Source: Verrucomicrobiales bacterium (GTDB taxonomy: Bacteria > Verrucomicrobiota > Verrucomicrobiia > Verrucomicrobiales > DEV007). From it: a DNA stretch of 64,000 nucleotides. Below the pieces are notes generated by a model that saw nothing but the letters and a program-made list of their open reading frames with translations, had not been told where the DNA came from and did not search any database. The translations under genes were made by a program, and so were the position numbers. The stretch covers positions 21,181 through 85,180 of the forward strand of contig JARGOD010000005.1 of assembly GCA_029210205.1 (NCBI GenBank). Reading direction: 5' to 3'. Shown here one piece after another: positions 35,301 through 43,756 of the stretch (the stretch's first letter is position 1; the number at the start of each line of letters is the position of its first letter).

Positions 35301-35900
35301 ATGTTTTATTTCGAACCGACAGAGACCCGATACAAAGTGGAGACCGATCTACCAGAAACTGAATGGGTCGCTCGCGCAAAGTCCGGGGATGAAGACGCGT
35401 TCCTTCGCCTCGCGACTCACTACCGTGCCCGGGTATGGAAGACGGCATCGAGGTTTACCCGGTCCAGGAGTGAGTTGGAAGATCTCACGCAGGACCTGTT
35501 TTTGAAAATTTGGAAAGGTTTGTCGTCGTATCGTTCGGACGCCCCGTTTGAGCACTGGCTCATGAGAGTGACGGTACGGGGGTGCTACGATTTTTTGAGG
35601 AAAAATCGTCGTCGTCGTGAACTCGAGCTACTCGTTGACCCACAGGAGAGCCGCGACAGCAGTGATTCACGTTCCGAAGCCGCCCGGTCCCGGCAGGAGG
35701 CATGGGAAATTGTTTCCCTGCTTCTTGAGCAGCTTGATGCGAAAGATCGGACGGTGATTACTTTGCTCGACCTTGAAGAGCACTCCGTCAAAGAGACGGC
35801 CGCTTTGACGGGCTGGAGCGAATCGAATGTGAAAGTGAGAGCACATCGGGCACGGAAGAAGATGAGGGCCCATTTTGATGACCTTGGATTGGAAAGATGA
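35301..35900 (+). CDS. ECF RNA polymerase sigma factor
   Basis: A 199-residue sigma-70 family protein of the ECF class. Region 2 includes LEDLTQDLFLKIWKGLSSYR and the RPO/-10 recognition part FEHWLMRVTVRGCYDFLRKN. Region 4 has DRTVITLLDLEEHSVKETAA and the helix-turn-helix TGWSESNVKVRAHRARKKM. An ECF-like promoter lies upstream. The next gene starts four bases before its stop (ATGA), and a third follows three bases later, so all three form one unit. The membrane partners suggest it is held inactive at the membrane until an envelope signal arrives. Confidence 0.92.
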   Translation: MFYFEPTETRYKVETDLPETEWVARAKSGDEDAFLRLATHYRARVWKTASRFTRSRSELEDLTQDLFLKIWKGLSSYRSDAPFEHWLMRVTVRGCYDFLRKNRRRRELELLVDPQESRDSSDSRSEAARSRQEAWEIVSLLLEQLDAKDRTVITLLDLEEHSVKETAALTGWSESNVKVRAHRARKKMRAHFDDLGLER

Positions 35901-36193
35901 TGAAGACGAATACGCCATTGGAAACTCTGTTTGATGAGGCCCGGGGCCATGAGGCATTCGGTGAGCCGAATCCCTTCGGGTTTGAAACGCGTTTGCAATC
36001 AGCCATCGCCGAATCCGGTCTTTCCGGAATAGAAGTGATGGGCCGTCTCTCGTGGCAGTTCACGATTGTCTGCCTGCCCCTTTTGCTCACAGCTTCTTTA
36101 TTGCTTGGATTCCAAAATTCCGGATTCCTTCCTGAAGGACTGGGAGGCGTGGTGTCGCAGTGGTCTCTTCTTATTCCCGTCGATATTTTTTAG
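35897..36193 (+). CDS. Small single-span membrane protein, likely anti-sigma factor
   Basis: A 98-residue protein. Residues 1-50 are hydrophilic and would lie in the cytoplasm (TPLETLFDEARGHEAFGEPN). One hydrophobic helix follows at about 53-72 (FTIVCLPLLLTASLLLGF), then a short outer tail. It has no zinc-binding ZAS motif. Size, topology, and overlap with the sigma gene recall CnrY/NccY anti-sigma factors, which bind sigma with a short N-terminal segment. Sequence similarity to them is not evident by eye; the role is inferred from position. Confidence 0.65.
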   Translation: MMKTNTPLETLFDEARGHEAFGEPNPFGFETRLQSAIAESGLSGIEVMGRLSWQFTIVCLPLLLTASLLLGFQNSGFLPEGLGGVVSQWSLLIPVDIF

Positions 36194-36196
36194 GAC

Positions 36197-36619
36197 ATGG
36201 CCAAGCGTACAAAACTCAAGGCTGGTTGTGGCCTCGTTTCGGTCTTCTTCGTGGGCGCGCTTTGCGGGGCCCTTGTCCTATTCTTCATTCTCGTGAAAGT
36301 GATTCCGTTGAGCGAAGGATGGCGTGACGAAGAATCAAAGGAGTTCGTCCTGAACCACCTTGCCAATCGCCTGAAGCTGACCGAAGCGCAGATCGAGCAG
36401 ATTCGCCCGATTACTTTTTCAGCTCTCGATGAGCGTTATGAGCACCGGAAGCGCTATGTCGATTCAGACGTTGAGATTACAGGGCGCGCCTTTGAGGAAA
36501 TCTGCGAAGTCCTCGAGAACGAACAGGTAGAAAAAGCAGAGAAAATATTCGAGCGGTGGAAGCAGAGCAAAGAACGCTTTCTGATCGGGAATGAGGTGAA
36601 AGCGAGCCTCGAAAACTGA
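36197..36619 (+). CDS. Membrane-anchored periplasmic LTxxQ (CpxP/CnrX-like) sensor candidate
   Basis: A 140-residue protein. An N-terminal helix anchors it (GLVSVFFVGALCGALVLFFI). The periplasmic remainder is all-helical and charged. It has LANRLKLTEAQIEQIRPITF, the LTxxQ-type opening of Spy/CpxP/CnrX proteins, and a later pair of helices (GRAFEEICEVLENEQVEKAE). In the Cnr system such a protein senses metal in the periplasm and controls the anti-sigma factor. It lies three bases after the small membrane protein. Homology is suggested by pattern only. Confidence 0.65.
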   Translation: MAKRTKLKAGCGLVSVFFVGALCGALVLFFILVKVIPLSEGWRDEESKEFVLNHLANRLKLTEAQIEQIRPITFSALDERYEHRKRYVDSDVEITGRAFEEICEVLENEQVEKAEKIFERWKQSKERFLIGNEVKASLEN

Positions 36620-36637
36620 CCCGTTTATCCGTTCCTG

Positions 36638-37084
36638 CTAGCTCCAACTGATCTCTGTTTTCACAGAACGGGCGAGAAAGCACTCATGATGGGCTTTTTG
36701 GTGGAGCGTTTCGATTTGCTCGGTTGTCGGCTGCTTTTCGCCTGAGAAAACGATCTCCGGATTCATCTCCAATTTCGCGAGCCATGGTTTGCCGTCATCG
36801 GCTTTCGCGAGATGGCCCACGGCGTTGTCTAGATAGGAATCAACGACAAACCCACTCATCGAAGCAATCGCAAGAAAGGTCAGCATGTGACAACTCGTGA
36901 GTGCTGCGGAAAAGGCTTCCTCGGGATCGGTGCAGTCCGCATCTCCCTCATAATCGGGTGCGGCGGAGGCGCGAAGTGACTGGCTGCTGCGGGGAAACGT
37001 CCATTGATGAGCTCTCGGGTATTCTTTATAGCCGAAACCATGATCGCCGCGTTTCCATTCAAGAGTAGTCTTATGTTCGCTCAT
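36638..37084 (-). CDS. OsmC-family peroxiredoxin-like protein
   Basis: A 148-residue protein from ATG 37084 (MSEHKTTLEWKRGD); the ORF-track extension to 37138 is not family sequence. The two redox cysteines are in LTSCHMLTFLAIAS and HHECFLARS, and the conserved DPEEAFSAALTSCH block is present. OsmC/Ohr proteins reduce organic hydroperoxides or act on related thiol-stress compounds. It is convergent with the sigma/sensor operon. Confidence 0.92.
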   Translation of the reverse strand: MSEHKTTLEWKRGDHGFGYKEYPRAHQWTFPRSSQSLRASAAPDYEGDADCTDPEEAFSAALTSCHMLTFLAIASMSGFVVDSYLDNAVGHLAKADDGKPWLAKLEMNPEIVFSGEKQPTTEQIETLHQKAHHECFLARSVKTEISWS

Positions 37085-37197
37085 GAGTAGTGCTTCGGGG
37101 AAAAATGGACGGAGATCAACGTGATTTCCATATTTCACGTCGCAATGTTATTCGCTGATTTCGGTGGCGGGGAAAGACGGGAGTGCTAGGATTTTCC

Positions 37198-37929
37198 ATG
37201 CAGAAATTCCCTCCGATCTACCTGCTTAGCCTTTTCTGCCTGCTCTCATCGGTGCTTAATGCCGATCAGATTTCCGAGCGCTTTGAGAAAGAGGTCTCAG
37301 AGACGGTTGCTCTTGACTACCTGCTCTCGATTCCGGATGGCTACAATGCGACAGAATCAGGCGATTGGCCGCTCGTCATTTTTCTGCATGGGGCCGGGGA
37401 ACGGGGAAGCGATCTTTCCAAGGTAGCGGTTCACGGGCCGCCAAAACTCGTTGCTGAGGGTACTGAATTTCCTTTCATTCTGGCCTCTCCCCAGTGTCCG
37501 GAGAACGAGTGGTGGACCGAGCAGCCGGTTCTGAGATTAATTGATCATCTTGAAGCCACCTATCGAATAGATTCCTCTCGAATTTATCTTACCGGGTTGA
37601 GTATGGGCGGCTATGGAACCTGGCATTTTGCCTGTGAGGAGCCGGAGCGTTTTGCAGCGATTGCGCCCGTTTGCGGAGGAGGGGTGCCTTATAAAATGAG
37701 GTGGATTAAAAGCCTGCCGATATGGGCTTTTCACGGCGACGAAGACAGCGTGGTTCCGCTTGAGGAGTCTACCCGGCTCATCGATGCATTGAAGCGGAAA
37801 GGTAACGAAGAGGTAAAGCTCACGATTTATCCAGAAACGGGGCATGATTCCTGGACTCCTACGTATAACAACCCGGAACTCTTCTCTTGGATGCTTTCGC
37901 ATCAGCGGAAAGAGGCCTCTGCCAACTGA
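37198..37929 (+). CDS. Exported alpha/beta-hydrolase (esterase/phospholipase family)
   Basis: A 243-residue protein from ATG 37198 (MQKFPPIYLLSLFCLLS), the start of a signal peptide. The fold has LVIFLHGAGERGSD (oxyanion region), nucleophile Ser in TGLSMGGYGTW, Asp in WAFHGDEDSVVP and His in TGHDSW. It resembles the carboxylesterase/PHB-depolymerase-like enzymes often found in PVC glycan-use regions. The natural ester substrate is unknown. Downstream genes follow within 10 bases. Confidence 0.88.
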   Translation: MQKFPPIYLLSLFCLLSSVLNADQISERFEKEVSETVALDYLLSIPDGYNATESGDWPLVIFLHGAGERGSDLSKVAVHGPPKLVAEGTEFPFILASPQCPENEWWTEQPVLRLIDHLEATYRIDSSRIYLTGLSMGGYGTWHFACEEPERFAAIAPVCGGGVPYKMRWIKSLPIWAFHGDEDSVVPLEESTRLIDALKRKGNEEVKLTIYPETGHDSWTPTYNNPELFSWMLSHQRKEASAN

Positions 37930-37938
37930 TTCGAAACC

Positions 37939-38745
37939 GTGTTGGAAGTCATCCATATCAGCGATACACACTTCGGCCCGGACCGGTCTCTGGACATCCG
38001 CGGTGCAAATACTTGTGCCCGCGCTGAGGCGCTGGTGAAGGCAATTAATGAGCTACCGTTCGAACCCGACTTTATTGTTCACACGGGAGATGTGGCAAAT
38101 GACCCCGATATCAGCGCCTACACTCTCGCTCAAGAGGTTTTGTCCGATCTCAAACCACCGATTTATTACGCAACGGGGAATCATGATAATGTTCCCATGA
38201 TGAGAGAGAAGCTGATTTTTGGTGAGCATGTTCCTCTGATCGGCGATTCAGCGAATCAACTTTGCTACCGCATAGGAGGAGTGGTCGCAGAAAAAGTTCA
38301 GTTCTATGTTTTAGACGGTTGGGTGCCCCCGGAAGAAGGGCCTCACGGGTTTTTGAGTGAGAATCAAATCGAGGCTGTCCTCGCCGACATTTCGGGAGAT
38401 AAACCAGTCGCTGTTTTTCTTCATTATCCTTTGGTGCCTGTGGGATCGAAATGGATCGACGAACGGTTGCTGACGCGGAACGGCGTTGATTTCCAAAATA
38501 AGCTTCTCGCGGCTGCAGGGAGCAAGCTTAGGGGCATATTCACCGGCCACCTTCATCGCGAGCTCAAGCTATTCCACGAAGGTGTTTTCCACTCGGGAGT
38601 TTCCAGTCCCGCCTGCGAATTCACAGCTGGTCCGATTGATGATTTTTGTGATTTTTTGCCCGGTGGACCAATCCCATTCAATCATGTCACTTTTACCGAA
38701 GAGGCCACTCTCGTGAAGGGTTACTCGATCCCTTTCGAAGCGTGA
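37939..38745 (+). CDS. Calcineurin-like metallophosphoesterase
   Basis: A 268-residue protein with all metal-binding motifs: ISDTHFGPD, HTGDVANDP, TGNHDN, FLHYPLVP and GHLHRE. The layout resembles CpdA-like cyclic-nucleotide phosphodiesterases, but the substrate cannot be read from sequence. The start is a non-ATG codon (GTG 37939 or TTG 37942), directly before the conserved first strand LEVIHISDTH. It lies nine bases after the esterase and one base before the DUF2064-HAD gene, probably one operon. Confidence 0.88.
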   Translation: MLEVIHISDTHFGPDRSLDIRGANTCARAEALVKAINELPFEPDFIVHTGDVANDPDISAYTLAQEVLSDLKPPIYYATGNHDNVPMMREKLIFGEHVPLIGDSANQLCYRIGGVVAEKVQFYVLDGWVPPEEGPHGFLSENQIEAVLADISGDKPVAVFLHYPLVPVGSKWIDERLLTRNGVDFQNKLLAAAGSKLRGIFTGHLHRELKLFHEGVFHSGVSSPACEFTAGPIDDFCDFLPGGPIPFNHVTFTEEATLVKGYSIPFEA

Positions 38746-38746
38746 G

Positions 38747-39901
38747 ATGAAACGGGCTGTTCTCGTCTTCCTCAAGCTACCGGAAGTGGGGCGCGTCAAA
38801 ACACGGCTTGCTCGCGGTATCGGCGACGAGGAAACTTTGATTGCCTATCGACAGATGGTGGCGCGAGTTTTTGAGCAATGTAGAAACAGTCGCTGCGAAT
38901 TACTCGCGATAGCTTTCGATCCTGCTGACAAAGAGACCGAAGTTCGTTCCTGGCTCGCCCCATACCTGAAAGGGTTCACAGGTAAGGCCCTCTGGATACC
39001 CCAGATCGAGAGTGATTTAGGCGGGAGGCTTGAAGCTGCCGCCGGAATGGTATTCGAAGAGGAGCCAGACCTTACTTTGAGCATCATTGGAACCGATTGC
39101 GTTGGTTTGGATCAGGGGATTTTTGAAGAAGTGAGCCGCAGTTTGGACTCCGGAGTCGATGTCGTCTTCGGACCGAGCGAAGATGGCGGCTACTATTTGG
39201 TCGCAATGAAGTCACTGCAGCCATGTCTCTTTCGCGACATTCCCTGGAGCGTTTCGACAACTCTTGAAGCGAGCCTTGCCGCAGCGGATCTGGCCAAGCT
39301 GAAGACTCATCTCTTGCCCTCAAGGGTCGACGTCGATACCTCTGCAGAATGGCATCAAGTGAGTGCCCTCGTGAGCCAGAGAACGTGTGTCTTTTTTGAT
39401 CGTGATGGAGTGGTGAATAGCTCTCCGGGGGAAGGATATGTGCTGAATGCAGAGGAATTCCATCTCAATCCGGGCATTCCTGAGGCTCTGGCATGGCTGA
39501 AAATGAACGGTTGGCTTGCGATTCTTGTGACGAGTCAAAAAGGAGTTGGGAAAAAGCTCATGACGGCAAGCCAACTGAACGAGATTCACGAAAAAATGCA
39601 GCGGGAACTAGCGAAGAGTGGCGCTAACTTTGATGGGATTTATGCCTACACAGGCACGGATGAATGTCCTTTCCCACCAAAACCGGATCCAGGGATGGTG
39701 TTGTCTGCTGCTGAAAGCTTTTTCATCGACCTTCGTCAATCATGGATGATCGGTGATGCCGACCGTGATATCGAAATGGGAAAGGCTGCAGGTCTTGCTG
39801 GAACCATTCGGATCAAGGGCGAAAAGGCGATCGGTATCAAAGCAGATCACACCTTGAGTGAGACTGGTGAAATTATTAATTTATTTGAAAAACTTTTATA
39901 A
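38747..39901 (+). CDS. Fusion: DUF2064 nucleotidyl/glycosyl-transferase-like domain + HAD-IIIA phosphatase
   Basis: A 384-residue two-domain protein. Residues 1-205 form the TIGR04282/DUF2064 GT-A-like fold (FLKLPEVGRVKTRLARGIG, SIIGTDCVGLDQ, FGPSEDGGYYLVAMK). Residues 212-384 form a HAD phosphatase of the GmhB/histidinol-phosphatase type (FFDRDGVVN, VTSQKGVG, PKPDPGMVL, MIGDADRDIEMGKAAG). GmhB normally has a Cys/His zinc loop before the KP motif. Here it is shortened to DECPFPPKPDPGM, so zinc binding is probably lost. The fusion suggests transfer and dephosphorylation of the same sugar phosphate. There is no stop or frameshift between the domains. Confidence 0.87.
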   Translation: MKRAVLVFLKLPEVGRVKTRLARGIGDEETLIAYRQMVARVFEQCRNSRCELLAIAFDPADKETEVRSWLAPYLKGFTGKALWIPQIESDLGGRLEAAAGMVFEEEPDLTLSIIGTDCVGLDQGIFEEVSRSLDSGVDVVFGPSEDGGYYLVAMKSLQPCLFRDIPWSVSTTLEASLAAADLAKLKTHLLPSRVDVDTSAEWHQVSALVSQRTCVFFDRDGVVNSSPGEGYVLNAEEFHLNPGIPEALAWLKMNGWLAILVTSQKGVGKKLMTASQLNEIHEKMQRELAKSGANFDGIYAYTGTDECPFPPKPDPGMVLSAAESFFIDLRQSWMIGDADRDIEMGKAAGLAGTIRIKGEKAIGIKADHTLSETGEIINLFEKLL

Positions 39902-40013
39902 TTCTGAAAATTTAAATTCTGACTGGCTTTTACATGCCGAATGAATAGAGTAAGTTTTCGAATCCCTGTAGCGGTTCTCAATGATACGGCGACCGCACAA
40001 CCTCTAGTATTCC

Positions 40014-41315
40014 ATGGCAAGAGCGTCCAACCTCACGATGTGTTCCTTCTGCGGCAAGAGCCATGCAGAAGTCAAAAAGCTGATTGCCGGTCCCGGGGTC
40101 TATATCTGCGATGGTTGCATCAACGTCTGTCAGGGAATTCTTGAGAAAGAGCTTCATGAGGATGAAGAAGAGGTTTCGACTGAACTCAGCGTGCCGAAGC
40201 CGAAAGATCTCCTCGGGCAACTCGATCAGTATGTGATCGGACAGGAGCATGCGAAAAAAGTCCTCTCGGTTGCGGTTCATAACCACTACAAAAGACTCCA
40301 ACAGTTTTCTGCGCCGGCGAAAATCCGTGCGCACGGGAAGTTTTCTGAGTTCGAGGATGTCGAAATCGAGAAGAGTAACATCCTCCTGATCGGCCCGACC
40401 GGTTCGGGAAAGACCCTTCTCGCAAAAACGCTCGCCAAGGTCCTGAATGTCCCATTCTGTATTGCGGATGCGACGACATTGACCGAAGCGGGTTATGTCG
40501 GAGAAGACGTCGAAAACATCATTCTCCGCCTCCTCCAATCGGCCGACTATGACGTGAAGCGTGCCGAGATGGGCATCATCTACATCGATGAGATCGATAA
40601 AATTGGCCGGAAGACGGAGAATGTCAGTATCACCCGCGATGTCTCTGGAGAAGGAGTTCAGCAGGCTTTGCTGAAGATGCTCGAAGGAACCGTCTGCAAT
40701 GTTCCCCCACAGGGTGGCCGCAAGCACCCGCAGCAGGAATATATCCAGGTGAATACCGAGAAGATCCTCTTCGTGTGCGGTGGCGCTTTCGTCGGTCTCG
40801 AAGAGATCGTGGGGCGTCGTCTCGGGAAAAAGGTGCTCGGCTTTGGCGAGGAAACCACCACGGTGGCAAGCGAGAGCGACATCGAGAAGCAGCTCCGCAA
40901 CGTTTCACCTGAAGACCTTCACGGGTTCGGATTGATCCCGGAATTTGTCGGACGCCTTCCGGTTGTTTCGACCCTTCGCCCTCTCAAGATTGCTGAGCTC
41001 ATTCACGTGCTCACCGAGCCCAAGAACGCGATGGTGAAGCAATACAGTAAGCTCCTCGCGATGGATGGTGTCGATCTCGACATCACCGAGGACGGTCTCG
41101 AAGCGATGGCCGAAGAAGCGATTGATCGGGGCACTGGCGCCCGCGCCCTGCGCTCGATTTTCGAAAAGCTCATGCTCGAAGTCATGTATGACGCCCCGAG
41201 CCTCGATGGATTTACTCAGGTCACGGTCGACCGCGAAGTCGTCGAAGGAAGGAAAGAGCCTAAAGTCGTGAAGCAGAAGAAGAAAGCTTCTGACGACGAA
41301 GCTGCCGCGGCATAG
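40014..41315 (+). CDS. clpX: ATP-dependent Clp protease ATP-binding subunit ClpX
   Basis: A 433-residue AAA+ unfoldase. The N-terminal zinc-binding domain has [11 protein letters not shown] and [10 protein letters not shown]. The AAA+ domain has [20 protein letters not shown] (Walker A), [14 protein letters not shown] (Walker B) and [12 protein letters not shown]. The C-terminal helical domain ends in an acidic/Ala tail. ClpX delivers unfolded proteins to ClpP; clpP is not in the window, so it must lie elsewhere. In the AT-rich upstream region AATTCTGA occurs twice, 15 bases apart. Confidence 0.97.
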   Translation: MARASNLTMCSFCGKSHAEVKKLIAGPGVYICDGCINVCQGILEKELHEDEEEVSTELSVPKPKDLLGQLDQYVIGQEHAKKVLSVAVHNHYKRLQQFSAPAKIRAHGKFSEFEDVEIEKSNILLIGPTGSGKTLLAKTLAKVLNVPFCIADATTLTEAGYVGEDVENIILRLLQSADYDVKRAEMGIIYIDEIDKIGRKTENVSITRDVSGEGVQQALLKMLEGTVCNVPPQGGRKHPQQEYIQVNTEKILFVCGGAFVGLEEIVGRRLGKKVLGFGEETTTVASESDIEKQLRNVSPEDLHGFGLIPEFVGRLPVVSTLRPLKIAELIHVLTEPKNAMVKQYSKLLAMDGVDLDITEDGLEAMAEEAIDRGTGARALRSIFEKLMLEVMYDAPSLDGFTQVTVDREVVEGRKEPKVVKQKKKASDDEAAAA

Positions 41316-41320
41316 GGCGG

Positions 41321-42313
41321 TCAGCTGTTCTGAATGCCCTCCTCCAGAATCCACTGCGCGCCCAGTCCGTGACTGGCTTCACAGAGTGGGTGCATTTTGA
41401 AGGCAGGGTCATTGATCGCGGCGAGAAAGTGGGTCGCAGAATTTTCGAGGTGGTCTGGTTGCGCAGGGATATCGAGTGAAGCTCCTTCGGGATGTTCCGA
41501 TGTCGCCAGAAGGATTCGCCCATTGTGGTCAGGCTCGATGAGGAGTGTTCCTTTGCTCCCATAAAGGGTTGTGCTGTACGAGGTGAGTGCTCCAATCTGA
41601 GTCCAGCTTGCCTCGGTCGTGGCAAGAGCCTCGGGGTAGCTGAGGACGAGGATGGCGTTATCCTCGAGGGTAAGATCAGGCTTTAATCCGGTGCTGATTT
41701 TTGTGCTGTTCACGGTGGAAGGTTTCCCGAGAAGCACATCAGCGAGAACGGCTCCGTAGCAGCAGTAGTCCATGAGAGCGCCGGCTCCGTTAAGTTCTTT
41801 GTCGTAAAGCCATTCGCAAAACTGGGGTGAGCATCCCAGCTCGACTGGTCCTTGATGAGCGGCACGGTATTTAACCTGCCAAAGTTGACCGAGCTCTCCA
41901 GCCTGAGCCATTGCGATGCCATGGCGGAGCTGCGGCCACCAGGTGAAGGGCCAATTGATCATAAGGCGGACGTCTGCCGCATCGGTAGCGGCGATCATGC
42001 GCTGAGCTCCGGCGAGGCTTGAGGCCATCGGTTTTTCGACGAGGCAGTGAAGTCCTCGCTCTGCGGCCATCACGGTGAGGTCTTCGCTGAGGCGGTTGCT
42101 CGCGAAAACGTAGACCGCGTCTAGTTCCTCGTTATCGAGGAGGTCTTCGTAGGAGGAATAGGCTTTTCCGGGGAATTCGGATCGGTATTTTCCAAGAAGT
42201 TCTTCGTCGGTATCAGCTGCGGCGACAAGTTTGGCCTGACCCGTTTCCTGAAGCTGCTGGAGATTACTCCAAACGTGATCGTGATGAAGTCCGAGAGTGG
42301 CAATGCGTTTCAT
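41321..42313 (-). CDS. Gfo/Idh/MocA-family oxidoreductase
   Basis: A 330-residue NAD(P)-dependent oxidoreductase. The first strand (RIATLGLHHDHVWSNL) lacks the classical GxGxxG and has HHDH in its place, a variant seen in some family members. The EKP motif is kept (CLVEKPMAS), with a catalytic region LNGAGALMDYCCYGAVLADV. These enzymes oxidise or reduce sugars and inositols; substrate unknown. The family is expanded in Verrucomicrobiota and Planctomycetota. Convergent with clpX, with a five-base gap. Confidence 0.87.
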   Translation of the reverse strand: MKRIATLGLHHDHVWSNLQQLQETGQAKLVAAADTDEELLGKYRSEFPGKAYSSYEDLLDNEELDAVYVFASNRLSEDLTVMAAERGLHCLVEKPMASSLAGAQRMIAATDAADVRLMINWPFTWWPQLRHGIAMAQAGELGQLWQVKYRAAHQGPVELGCSPQFCEWLYDKELNGAGALMDYCCYGAVLADVLLGKPSTVNSTKISTGLKPDLTLEDNAILVLSYPEALATTEASWTQIGALTSYSTTLYGSKGTLLIEPDHNGRILLATSEHPEGASLDIPAQPDHLENSATHFLAAINDPAFKMHPLCEASHGLGAQWILEEGIQNS

Positions 42314-42361
42314 TGGGATTCGCCTTCGGCGAGTGAAAGGTTAAAAGTGGGAAGGTGGAGT

Positions 42362-42403
42362 GCGTCAGCTTGACGCCGCTTTCATGGGGAAGACAGAAGC
42401 GGC
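42362..42403. promoter_or_regulatory. Overlapping inverted repeats between two Gfo/Idh/MocA genes
   Basis: GCGTCA-gct-TGACGC (42362-42376) is a perfect palindrome with a 3-base centre. GCCGCTT (42375-42381) and AAGCGGC (42397-42403) form a second perfect 7-bp inverted repeat. Both lie in the 121-base gap before the leftward gene at 41321-42313. An operator or a leader structure is possible. Confidence 0.35.
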
Positions 42404-42434
42404 AGAGATGCAGTGGGAATGATTACTTTGACGA

Positions 42435-43682
42435 CTAGTTGATGCCAAATTTTTTATCGATGGGTTTCTGATAGTCTCTCAGAGTCCCGCTCAGAATTTC
42501 GTCGACACTGACTTTCCGGCCCGCCTTCGCGGATTCGACAACGGCGTAGGCGCAGGCGAGATCGCGGAGACCTTCTTCGCCGGAACATTCCGGTTGATCT
42601 CCGTTCTGAACGGCCCGGAGCCAGTCGAGTTGGGAGAGCGCAAAGTCATTGGTGAGGTTGAGCGGAAAGTGGGCCTCCTTCATCGCAACGGATGCGTTGG
42701 CTTCATAAAGCTCAGCGAGTGATTGTTCTTCACTGCCGTCGAGCTGGATGCGATCTCCGGTGACGCGGCCTTTCGTTCCGTAGAAAACGGGGCCGTCTCC
42801 GATCGAGGTTGCGGTGCCATGTCCGCCCCAACTTCCAAACATCGTCCCGGCCGCACCAGTCGCGAGTTCGAAGTGAGCGTAGAAGGTGTCGTCGGCATCG
42901 CAGCTGATTGGCTCGACTCGCTTGCCTTCGCGAAGGAGGTAGCGGGTCGGCTCAACGACTTGTGTCTGAGCGGTGACGGTCTCGACTTCGCTGCCTCCGA
43001 TGTAACGAATCATGTCGAAAAAGTGCGGGCCGAGATCGAGCGCCATACCACCGCCCTGAACGAGGTCGTGTCGCCACGGCGTCTCCGCGACGATGAGATC
43101 CGGAGCCCACCATGTCCCAATGTTTCCCATCACGGCCATCTGCAGTTCACCGACAGGTCCTTCGTCACTGAATGCCCAGTGCTGATGGCGGACGCCGACA
43201 TCGAAGCGGAGATTTTCGAAAACTCCGAAGGTCACGCCGGATGCTTTTGCCTGTTCACACATTTGGCGCGCACCAGCCATCGTGACGGCGAGTGGCTTTT
43301 GAGAGAGGACGGGCTTCCGCGCCTTGAAGGCCAGCTCTGCGATCTGGTGATGGAGGCTGTGGATCGTGAAATCATTGATCGCATCAACACGGTCTGAAGC
43401 GATGAGGTCACGATAATCGGTGAAAACCTCAACTTCGGTATCAGGCTGAAAATCAAACAAATATTGATCGCCTACCGCGAGCGGGTCGCCGGGAATGTCC
43501 GAGACTGCCTTGCGCTGCTCCGGACCTTCGCCCCGCTTCACATAGCTTTGAGCATCCTTCGCTTTTCGCGAACAAAGCGCTGTGATTTCAAAATCGAGGA
43601 CTCCCGCTTCGCGCAGCAACTTGTAGCCTTCGAGGTGGGCGGCAAGAATTCTCCCACATCCGATAATTCCGATACGAATCAT
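42435..43682 (-). CDS. Gfo/Idh/MocA-family oxidoreductase
   Basis: A 415-residue enzyme with a normal nucleotide-binding start (RIGIIGCGRILAAHLEGYKL). The usual EKP motif reads SQKPLAV, with Gln for Glu, as in several PVC members. The catalytic region contains QGGGMALDLGPHFFDMIRYI. It is longer than the neighbour at 41321 and only distantly similar, so the pair is not a recent duplication. It is divergent from an ECF sigma gene with 74 bases between starts. Confidence 0.87.
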   Translation of the reverse strand: MIRIGIIGCGRILAAHLEGYKLLREAGVLDFEITALCSRKAKDAQSYVKRGEGPEQRKAVSDIPGDPLAVGDQYLFDFQPDTEVEVFTDYRDLIASDRVDAINDFTIHSLHHQIAELAFKARKPVLSQKPLAVTMAGARQMCEQAKASGVTFGVFENLRFDVGVRHQHWAFSDEGPVGELQMAVMGNIGTWWAPDLIVAETPWRHDLVQGGGMALDLGPHFFDMIRYIGGSEVETVTAQTQVVEPTRYLLREGKRVEPISCDADDTFYAHFELATGAAGTMFGSWGGHGTATSIGDGPVFYGTKGRVTGDRIQLDGSEEQSLAELYEANASVAMKEAHFPLNLTNDFALSQLDWLRAVQNGDQPECSGEEGLRDLACAYAVVESAKAGRKVSVDEILSGTLRDYQKPIDKKFGIN

Positions 43683-43756
43683 GAAAGAAACCTAGAAGTC
43701 CCCCGTAGAATGGCAAAGCGAAATGCATGGACCGTCGAATCCGGTCGACCTAAGAT

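Noticed and set aside
39950-39980. TTTTCGAATCCCTG resembling a tRNA T-loop before clpX
   Set aside because: No paired acceptor stem or anticodon arm upstream in the AT-rich sequence.
42723-43397. 224-codon + strand frame inside the second Gfo/Idh gene
   Set aside because: Shadow of a gene with clear family motifs.
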